Positions 5,274-10,842 of a DNA stretch of 10,842 nucleotides are shown in pieces. Under the pieces are notes generated by a model. That model worked only from the letters and a program-made list of their open reading frames with translations. It made no database searches and was not told the DNA's origin. This DNA is from Acidobacteriota bacterium. GTDB taxonomy: Bacteria; Acidobacteriota; Terriglobia; Bryobacterales; JACQDG01. The translations under genes were made by a program, and so were the position numbers. Location of the stretch: contig JACQDG010000272.1 of NCBI GenBank assembly GCA_016201185.1, positions 1-10,842 of the forward strand. The letters run 5' to 3'. How positions within the stretch are numbered: position 1 is the stretch's first letter; the number at the start of each line of letters is the position of its first letter.

Positions 5274-7526
5274 TCAGTCTTTCGCCGGGCTCGGCCGAAG
5301 GCCTAAACTGGCGAAGGCCGTGACCAGGGCGCAGGCCGGAATAAGCAACAGACCTTTGCCCAGGCTGCCGCCGACGTTGCCGATCAGCGGAGGAATGGTT
5401 AGCAGGCCGAACCAGCCGATGGTGATAACGGTGCCCAGCGCCTGGGCGGCATTCTCGGTGAAGGTGTTGCCGACCATGGCCAGGATGGTGGGGAACATCG
5501 GCGCCATGGCCAGGCCGGCGCAGAAGACCACCACGATGACGGCTGTCTGCCCGGTGACCTGCAGCGTGCCGTAAGTGAGGAGGGCGATGGCCAGACTGGC
5601 CCCCAGGATCACCTTCCGCTCGGAGCCAGGGGCGAACAGTCGCGACGCCGCCACGCGGCCGACCAAAATACCTCCAGCAAAGCCGAAGGAAAGAATATTC
5701 GTGGCCACCCGCTCGGAAAGCCGGGCCGGATCGCCGATCAGGTACTTCACCAGCCAGGTCGAGGTACCCACCTCCACGCCGACGTAGAGAAACAACTGCA
5801 GCGCCAGAAGATAAAAGGCCGGCCGGGAGAGGATCTGCCCATAGCCCACGCCGACCGAGTGGGCGCTGCCAGCCGGAGGCGGCATGGCGGTCACTATGTG
5901 GACCAGAAAGGTAATAAAGGTGAAAGCCGCCAAAAAATAGCAGATGGTGGAAACTTCGGCGCCCTGAAACACGTTAGCCTTGAGGAACGGCGTGGTCATG
6001 CCGCCCAAGCCGAAAAACAGGTTCAGCAGGTTGAGGGCCCGCGCCCGCCGCTCCATGTCCAGATCGCTGACCAGGGCGTTGGCGCCAGTGACGATCATGC
6101 CGCCGCCCAGCCCCAGCAGCACAATTGAGGCGAGGGCCAGCGGGTAGTCTGGGGCCAGAGCCAGCCCAAGCAACGCTGCCACAATGCCCCCCAGCCCGCC
6201 CACCAGCCCTGTCTTCTTGCCCTTCTTGTCAATGATGGGACCGATGGTCAGCGAGGAGATGATCAGGCCGATAGCATAGGCCAGGGGCTGCCAGGACGCC
6301 TGCGCGTCGTCGAGATGAAAGCGATCGGCCAGCGCCGGCAGGATCGTTCCCAGCAGCAGCGCGATCAGCCCGTAGCCGTAAATAGCCATCACCGCCTCGA
6401 TGAAATTTTTGATGTGGTCGCCGGTCGGGTTGGGCTGGCCAAAATCCTTAGTCGCGTTGAGGTGGATTTCGGGCCGCGATTTGATGCGGTCCGGCGTGTC
6501 CTTGCCGAAGGATTCGTTGTAGACGTGCAGGTCCTGGAGGTTCATCACCTCCATGGTGGCCTCGCTGCCGAAGAACTGCTCGCCGTATCCGTAGCGCTGG
6601 TTGGCGAACATGCAACTGTAGTTGATGTGGAAGCCGTCGGGATATTCATAGGCGGCCGTGAGGGTGTCGGGGACCTCGCGGTCGTCGCTGGTCCAGTAGT
6701 AGGTGCCGCCGGAGGCAATCACCGACCTGGGAGCGTGGGCCCCGAGGACCATGTGGGAGGCGTCGGTCTGGTGGACGAGCAGGTCGGTCGATATGCCGCC
6801 GGAGTAGTCCCAATAAAGCCTCCACTGGAAGTAGCGCGGAAGGCTGAAGGGCCGCTGGGGGGCCGGGCCGAGAAATTTGGCGAAGTCGGTGTTGCCTTCG
6901 CTGGCGTCGGCGGGAATTTCGTAGCGCCACTGCGGATTGTCGGGCAGGCTGTTCCGGTACCAGAAGGCGCGGACGAAGGTCACTTTGCCCAGGGCGCCGG
7001 ATTCGTAAATTTCCTTGGCTTTCTTGTAAAGAAGCGAGCCGCGACGCTGGGTGCCGACCTGCAGCTTTTTCCCCGATTTCTCTACGGCCTTGATGATATC
7101 CAGACCTTCCTCGATAGTGTGCGTAAGCGGCTTTTCGCAGTAAACATGCTTGCCGGCCTGGAGCGCGGCGATGACCATGTCGTGGTGCAGATGCTCGGGG
7201 GTCATGATGAAGACCGCGTCGATGGACTTGTCCTCGAGCATCCGGCGGTAGTCTTCGTAGGTGTCTGGGGTGGTCTTCTGCATGGTCTGCACCTTATCCT
7301 TGCCCCGAGCCAGGTGCCCCTGAAAGGAGTCGCAGACCGCCTTGACGTGGGCTTCGGCCGGAGCGACCTGCATCAGGGTGCCAATGAGCGAATAGCCGCG
7401 AATGCCCACCCCGATCCAGCCCACCTGAACCTTTTCGTTGGCTCCCTGGGCGCGCAGGATGGCTGGGGCGGCGGCCGTGGCGACCGTTCGGCTGAGAAAA
7501 CTGCGACGACTCATGCTTTCTGACAT
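5274..7526 (-). CDS. Chimeric protein: Tat-exported Gfo/Idh/MocA oxidoreductase fused to MFS transporter
   Basis: A 750-residue ORF made of two unrelated parts. Residues 1-379 are a Gfo/Idh/MocA oxidoreductase: twin-arginine signal (SRRSFL at 6-11, ending ILRAQG), NAD(P)-binding GVGIRG (39-44), the family's EKP (131-133), STDLLVHQTDASH in the active-site region and a beta-sheet domain to GDHIKNFIEAV. Relatives continue some 50-60 residues further, so the C-terminus is missing. Residues 380-750 are an MFS permease with 12 predicted membrane segments, a motif-A-like DKKGKK loop after segment 2, and a first segment starting abruptly at MAIYGYGLIALLLG. Translation begins at ATG 7526, with GGAGG six bases upstream; a longer reading to 7625 has no such support. 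A Tat-exported enzyme joined to a transporter is unexpected topologically. Gene fusion by deletion and assembly chimera are both possible. Confidence 0.8.
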   Translation of the reverse strand: MSESMSRRSFLSRTVATAAAPAILRAQGANEKVQVGWIGVGIRGYSLIGTLMQVAPAEAHVKAVCDSFQGHLARGKDKVQTMQKTTPDTYEDYRRMLEDKSIDAVFIMTPEHLHHDMVIAALQAGKHVYCEKPLTHTIEEGLDIIKAVEKSGKKLQVGTQRRGSLLYKKAKEIYESGALGKVTFVRAFWYRNSLPDNPQWRYEIPADASEGNTDFAKFLGPAPQRPFSLPRYFQWRLYWDYSGGISTDLLVHQTDASHMVLGAHAPRSVIASGGTYYWTSDDREVPDTLTAAYEYPDGFHINYSCMFANQRYGYGEQFFGSEATMEVMNLQDLHVYNESFGKDTPDRIKSRPEIHLNATKDFGQPNPTGDHIKNFIEAVMAIYGYGLIALLLGTILPALADRFHLDDAQASWQPLAYAIGLIISSLTIGPIIDKKGKKTGLVGGLGGIVAALLGLALAPDYPLALASIVLLGLGGGMIVTGANALVSDLDMERRARALNLLNLFFGLGGMTTPFLKANVFQGAEVSTICYFLAAFTFITFLVHIVTAMPPPAGSAHSVGVGYGQILSRPAFYLLALQLFLYVGVEVGTSTWLVKYLIGDPARLSERVATNILSFGFAGGILVGRVAASRLFAPGSERKVILGASLAIALLTYGTLQVTGQTAVIVVVFCAGLAMAPMFPTILAMVGNTFTENAAQALGTVITIGWFGLLTIPPLIGNVGGSLGKGLLLIPACALVTAFASLGLRPSPAKD
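6387..6398 (-). promoter_or_regulatory. Possible internal translation start for the MFS part of the chimera
   Basis: At the domain junction the minus strand reads GAGG (6398-6395), five bases, then ATG (6389-6387), in frame with the transporter part. This could let ribosomes make a separate 371-residue permease, although its first membrane segment would have almost no residues ahead of it. It may equally be chance. Confidence 0.3.
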
Positions 7527-7552
7527 GGATGACCTCCGGCAGAAGAAGTTTG

Positions 7553-7582
7553 AGGATAACAAGCGGGAGGGAGAGCGGGCAA
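7553..7582 (-). promoter_or_regulatory. Promoter for the chimeric oxidoreductase-transporter gene
   Basis: On the minus strand, -35-like TTGCCC (7582-7577), an 18-base spacer, and extended -10 TGTTATCCT (7561-7553). A start near 7546 gives a leader of about 20 bases holding the GGAGG at 7536-7532 in front of ATG 7526. Confidence 0.45.
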
Positions 7583-7668
7583 TCGGCTCCGCCCTTAAAA
7601 CTGGGCGCAGCCATCGCCATGCCATCTCATCCGGTTTCTGGTTTGAAAGAGCCCCGCGCGCCGCAGCG

Positions 7669-7677
7669 TGTTATACT
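7669..7677 (+). promoter_or_regulatory. Extended -10 promoter for rpmE
   Basis: TGTTATACT: TG (7669-7670), one base, then TATACT (7672-7677), five of six matches to consensus. A TTGAAA at 7643-7648 is too far upstream (23 bases) to act as a standard -35. The predicted start near 7684 gives a leader of about 24 bases to ATG 7708. Confidence 0.55.
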
Positions 7678-7707
7678 AAAAATTTAGCTGACCAGAGAGG
7701 GATCCTT

Positions 7708-7926
7708 ATGAAGGCCGGCATTCATCCTGCCTACGCTGAAGTGAACGTCATCTGCGCCTGCGGGCACACCTTCCGCACCCGCTCCACGCACAAGGGCAAC
7801 ATCCGCGTGGAGATCTGCTCCAACTGCCATCCCTTCTTCACCGGGAAGCAAAAGCTGATGGACACCGCCGGCCGTGTGGAGCGGTTCGAGAGGAAGTACG
7901 CCAAGCATCGCGGCGCGAAGTTGTAA
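7708..7926 (+). CDS. rpmE: 50S ribosomal protein L31, zinc-binding type
   Basis: A 72-residue basic protein of the bacterial L31 family, which bridges the large and small ribosomal subunits near the central protuberance. It carries the zinc-binding (C+) pattern: Cys16 and Cys18 in CACGHTF, Cys37 and Cys40 in CSNCHPFFTGKQ, the last being the family's hallmark. The start MKAGIHPAY is typical, and GAGG lies seven bases before ATG 7708; the reading frame is open further upstream (to 7438) but that part is antisense to the oxidoreductase gene and unsupported. It appears to be a single-gene transcript from the extended -10 at 7669-7677, divergent from the chimera and ending 28 bases from the convergent DUF5916 gene. 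No other ribosomal gene is near. Confidence 0.97.
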   Translation: MKAGIHPAYAEVNVICACGHTFRTRSTHKGNIRVEICSNCHPFFTGKQKLMDTAGRVERFERKYAKHRGAKL

Positions 7927-7954
7927 TCGCCCCGCGCGAGCGTCTCTCCGCACC

Positions 7955-10186
7955 CTACCTACGGAAGGTCCAGCGTAGTTTCACCCCGATAAACTCGGCC
8001 TCGGGCAGCAGGGCCAAGTCCTGGCTGTCCAGCGGCCGCTTCCAGCCGCGGTTCCACACCAGAAACAGATCTTTGCCCGGGCGAAAGGTCCAACGCAGCC
8101 GGGTGTTGGTCCCGAAATTTTCCGACTCCGTATCGTACTGGTTGTAGCTGGAGAAGATCAGGTTGGGGGTCAGCGAGTAGACAAATTTGAGCTGCCAGAG
8201 CCGCTGCACGAAGCGGCCCACCGGCAGGCGACCGAAGTCGTTTTCCGCGCTCAGTTCCACTTGGAGATGCCCCTTACCGGAGGTCCAGCGGACGTAGTTC
8301 TCCCACTGGGTCAGGGTTCCGTTGTAAAACTCGCCGAACCAGGTGGTGGAGCCCACCCGAATCGGCCGGTGGTCGGAGGACTGCGCCTCGGCGCGAAATC
8401 GCGTGAAGGGATACCTGCCCGGCGGGATGACCACGCCGCGGGCGAGCTCGAACGGCTGGATCAAGAACTCAAACTGGGGCACATAGTTGAATTCCAGATG
8501 CTCCCCGGACTGCGTCCGGACGTTCCACGGGGCGAAGAAAGCCCGCCAGGATTGGGTGTTGCCCTCCAGGTCATCCACGCGGGTGTAGAAAAACTCAAAG
8601 AAAAACTGGCGGATCCAGGAAAAGGATGAATCGGCGGAGGGCCGCGGCTGGAAGGCGCTGCCGAACCGATATTGCCGCGTGCCGAGCCGGGGCAGGAAGC
8701 CCAGCGCCGGATCCATGCCGTCGCCGAACTCGCGGGCGCTGAGGGATATGTCCCACCGGTCGTTGGGATAATCCGCCCTGAACCCCCAGCCGTACCTCTG
8801 CCCGGTGGTGGTGTCGTTCTGGCTGCGGACTGCCCAGCCCCCCAGGAGCAAGTTCTTGTTCCCGCGGAAGGTGGAGGTGCGCCAGACAGCATCGAAGCCG
8901 AACAGCGAATTGCTGTGAACGCCGTCCGGGTTGCCGTTGGTCAGGATGGAGCCGAGGCGCAGGCGTTTGTCCACATCGTAGGTAATGCGGCCGGCGAAAA
9001 GATTTGTCTTCGGCACCGGGGTGATAGCGCTCGTGTCAGGGTCGGTCACCCAGGTGGCGCCCGTCTCCACGTCCAGCAAGGCGAGGCCCCAGCGCCCGGC
9101 GCGGCCCCACAGCTTGACGCCCTCCTGGATGGGCACTTGCCGGTCCCCAAACAGTCCCACGCGCCGTGAAAAAAAGGGTAGAAAGCTAGTGTCAGGGCCC
9201 GGTTCCATTCCCAGGCCAAAATTGAACTGGTTGGCCCCTTCCAAAAAGAACGAGCGTTTCTCGGGGAAGAACAAGGGAAAGCGGGTCAGGTTGACCTGGC
9301 GCGTGTCCACCTCGGTTTCAGCAAAGTCCGTATGGGCGGTAAATACGGCCGTCAATTGAGAGGTGAGGCGATAGGTGACATCCAGGCCCGGGTCGCCCCG
9401 CAGAGAAGCTCCACCGGCGGCGAAATCGTGGGTGCGGCGGCCGAGGATATACGGGCTGATTTCCAGCCCGAGACCCTTTTTCAGGTCGTCAATGCCCTGA
9501 AGCTCGCCCGCCCGGCTCATGTCGTAGAAGAAGGAATCCAGAGTCGGAGAAGCCCAACGCAGCATCATGCGCTCGCGGGCTACGGCGCGCTCCACATTGA
9601 ACCCCCAACTCTTGAGCCCCGGGGTGAAGCTGAGGGTGCGAAAAGGGATGACGATCTCGGCGGTCCAGCCGGTACTGGTCCGCCGCGTACGTGCGTCCCA
9701 GATGCCGTCCCAGTCGAGGGAAAGTCGTTCCGGATTCGAGATCAGCCCGTCAACCCGGGCGCCGGCGGCGTTGACGCGGAAGGCGTAGCCGGTGCGGCGG
9801 TCGCCGTAAGGGTCGAGAACCACGGCCACCGTGTCGTCCCCGAGCATCTCGCCGTCGCGCTGCATGGTGTGGAGAGAAATTTTCTCAGGGGCCGGATCCG
9901 TGCACTGGAAACCCACGTAGAGATGCTCCGCGTCTACGAGCACCCGCACCTCGGTTTGATAGGGAGTGGACTCGCCCGGACGAGGAGAGGACTGCACCAG
10001 GTCGGCGATCACGCCGGCTTGCCGCCACGCCGGCTCGTCCAGCTTTCCATCCAGTTGGATCGGGCCCGGTGCGCGGCCGGCGGTGAGGACTGGCCGTTGG
10101 GGAGGCGAGGCCGGCTCCGGCGATGCCCCGGCCAGCAATGCCGAAAGAACAGCCAGCCAGAAAAACGCACGGCAGCAACGCCTCAT
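7955..10186 (-). CDS. DUF5916 outer-membrane protein with CBM9-like N-terminal domain
   Basis: A 743-residue exported protein. The start is ATG 10186, with AGGGG four bases upstream, giving a clear signal peptide (MRRCCRAFFWLAVLSALLAGASP); a frame extension to 10270 lacks such a site. Residues about 33-215 form a CBM9-like beta-sandwich (IQLDGKLDEPAWRQAG, VRVLVDAEHLYVGFQCTDP, GDDTVAVVLDPYGDRRTGYAFRVN, GWTAEIVIPFRTLSF). From about 240 to the end lies the DUF5916 region, with alternating amphipathic strands expected of an outer-membrane beta-barrel (FPLFFPEKRSFFLEGANQF is characteristic) and an end rich in aromatic and basic residues (FIGVKLRWTFRR). Such proteins are common in Acidobacteriota and Bacteroidota; ligand and role are unknown, with sugar binding or uptake a guess from the CBM9-like part. 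Length is normal and the frame intact. Confidence 0.9.
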   Translation of the reverse strand: MRRCCRAFFWLAVLSALLAGASPEPASPPQRPVLTAGRAPGPIQLDGKLDEPAWRQAGVIADLVQSSPRPGESTPYQTEVRVLVDAEHLYVGFQCTDPAPEKISLHTMQRDGEMLGDDTVAVVLDPYGDRRTGYAFRVNAAGARVDGLISNPERLSLDWDGIWDARTRRTSTGWTAEIVIPFRTLSFTPGLKSWGFNVERAVARERMMLRWASPTLDSFFYDMSRAGELQGIDDLKKGLGLEISPYILGRRTHDFAAGGASLRGDPGLDVTYRLTSQLTAVFTAHTDFAETEVDTRQVNLTRFPLFFPEKRSFFLEGANQFNFGLGMEPGPDTSFLPFFSRRVGLFGDRQVPIQEGVKLWGRAGRWGLALLDVETGATWVTDPDTSAITPVPKTNLFAGRITYDVDKRLRLGSILTNGNPDGVHSNSLFGFDAVWRTSTFRGNKNLLLGGWAVRSQNDTTTGQRYGWGFRADYPNDRWDISLSAREFGDGMDPALGFLPRLGTRQYRFGSAFQPRPSADSSFSWIRQFFFEFFYTRVDDLEGNTQSWRAFFAPWNVRTQSGEHLEFNYVPQFEFLIQPFELARGVVIPPGRYPFTRFRAEAQSSDHRPIRVGSTTWFGEFYNGTLTQWENYVRWTSGKGHLQVELSAENDFGRLPVGRFVQRLWQLKFVYSLTPNLIFSSYNQYDTESENFGTNTRLRWTFRPGKDLFLVWNRGWKRPLDSQDLALLPEAEFIGVKLRWTFRR

Positions 10187-10397
10187 TCTTCCCCTAGAGA
10201 TCTTGAACGGCAATCGTGAGGAGATCGCATAGAAGTCGGCTGTGAAGGCCCGGGGCTTGCGGGCACCCAAGAAGGCAAAAAGACGAACAGGCCACGCATC
10301 GCCAACATGCGTTCAACCACCATCCTAAGGAGCCGATCTGAAGATTCCCTGAAAAACAGGCCAAGATTTCAACTCCGACCAGAAGGAGGCCCTTCGC
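10187..10397. other. Intergenic leader of the DUF5916 gene
   Basis: No gene, tRNA or convincing terminator was seen between the kinase stop and the DUF5916 start. A perfect six-base-pair inverted repeat, ACGCAT and ATGCGT around a seven-base loop, spans 10294-10312; it could be an operator or a weak hairpin. On the minus strand TTGAAA and TTGAAC boxes occur but no matching -10 is clear, so no promoter is called. Confidence 0.35.
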
Positions 10398-10842
10398 CTA
10401 ACTGCTCCCCAGTATGGGAATCCGTACGCGGAAAACCGAACCTTTCCCTGGGGTGCTGTCGACTTCAATAGCGGCCCCGTGCGCGTCGGCGATCCATTGT
10501 GCGATCGACAGACCCAGTCCGGCGCCGCCCTGCTCTCGGGAGCGAGCCTTGTCAGCCCGGTAGAAGCGCTCGAAAATGTTCGGAAGGTCGTCGGGAGAAA
10601 CTCCGATGCCCGAATCCCGGACCTCGCCGATCGCGAATCCGTCGGCCCCTTTCAATGACACCGACACGCGCCCGCCTGAGGCCGTGTATTTCACCGCATT
10701 GTCAATCAGGATCAGGAACAAACGGCGCAGGGCCTGAGGGTCCCCTTGGATGAGCAGATTTGTATCGGGGTACTGGCAGTCGAAGGCAACGTGCTTTGCC
10801 TGAGCAAGAGTTTGACCCTGCGCACAGGCTTCGCGGAGGGTC
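10398..10842 (-). CDS. Sensor histidine kinase, C-terminal ATPase domain (partial, N-terminus outside window)
   Basis: The last 147 residues of a two-component sensor kinase; the frame is open to the window edge. The HATPase_c domain is complete in its motifs: N box LILIDNAVKYT (Asn48 of the visible part), G1 box DSGIG (76-80), F box IFERFYRADKARS (89-101) and G2 box GAGLGLSIAQWIADAHGA (106-123), ending TPGKGSVFRVRIP. The layout matches the OmpR-partner (EnvZ/PhoR-like) kinases. The sensing part, the HAMP and the phospho-acceptor His region lie outside, as would any response regulator. The kinase is on the same strand as, and 211 bases upstream of, the DUF5916 gene, but nothing visible proves it regulates that gene. 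Confidence 0.93.
   Translation of the reverse strand, partial: TLREACAQGQTLAQAKHVAFDCQYPDTNLLIQGDPQALRRLFLILIDNAVKYTASGGRVSVSLKGADGFAIGEVRDSGIGVSPDDLPNIFERFYRADKARSREQGGAGLGLSIAQWIADAHGAAIEVDSTPGKGSVFRVRIPILGSS

Noticed and set aside
6315..7523. 402-codon plus-strand open frame opposite the oxidoreductase
   Set aside because: It mirrors the coding strand of a well-supported gene in GC-rich DNA; its translation is Val/Gly/Asp-rich without family motifs.
7643..7648. TTGAAA as -35 of rpmE
   Set aside because: It lies 23 bases from the -10, too far for a standard sigma-70 promoter.
9332..10219. 295-codon plus-strand open frame opposite the DUF5916 gene
   Set aside because: Antisense to a gene with signal peptide and recognisable domains; no motifs of its own.
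10294..10312. ACGCAT/ATGCGT hairpin as terminator of the kinase gene
   Set aside because: The stem is short and the nearest T-run on the minus strand is over ten bases away; kept only as a possible operator.

Overview
This is a GC-rich bacterial chromosomal window. It is most likely from an Acidobacteriota genome (Bryobacterales/Solibacter-like). That placement is inferred from the company of a Tat-signal Gfo/Idh/MocA oxidoreductase, a large DUF5916 outer-membrane protein with a CBM9-like front end, a LarA-family protein and a geranylgeranyl-reductase-type flavoprotein; no marker was searched. No rRNA, tRNA, CRISPR array, phage gene or insertion sequence was seen.

Layout. Positions 1-1053 (minus strand) hold a small lipoprotein gene that is broken by a frameshift, followed by the 5' part of an FAD-dependent reductase that runs off the window; the reductase ribosome-binding site overlaps the lipoprotein stop. 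Diverging from them, 1144-3025 (plus) is serS followed almost without gap by a DUF4258 gene and a YgiT-type zinc-finger gene, a toxin-antitoxin-like pair. A second, about 69% identical zinc-finger gene stands alone at 3232-3486. Positions 3507-7526 (minus) hold three genes read towards it: a chimeric ORF joining a Gfo/Idh/MocA oxidoreductase to a 12-segment MFS transporter, a shortened VOC/glyoxalase-fold gene and a LarA-type nickel racemase homologue. Diverging from the chimera is rpmE (7708-7926, plus). Convergent with rpmE is the DUF5916 gene (7955-10186, minus), and behind it lies the 3' end of a sensor histidine kinase (10398-10842, minus), open at the window edge.

The genes do not form one pathway. 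serS and rpmE are translation housekeeping genes, each with its own neighbours. The chimera, VOC and larA genes share a strand with gaps of 63 and 21 bases and may be partly co-transcribed. Three clear promoter candidates (for the chimera, VOC and rpmE) are of the extended -10 type.

The most notable features are the precise in-frame oxidoreductase-transporter fusion, an apparent in-frame internal deletion in the VOC gene, the frameshift in the lipoprotein gene, and the toxin-antitoxin-like pair attached to serS with a solitary antitoxin-like paralogue next door. Three lesions within 7 kb could be real gene decay, or could reflect assembly error if this is a metagenome-derived contig; read mapping would decide.
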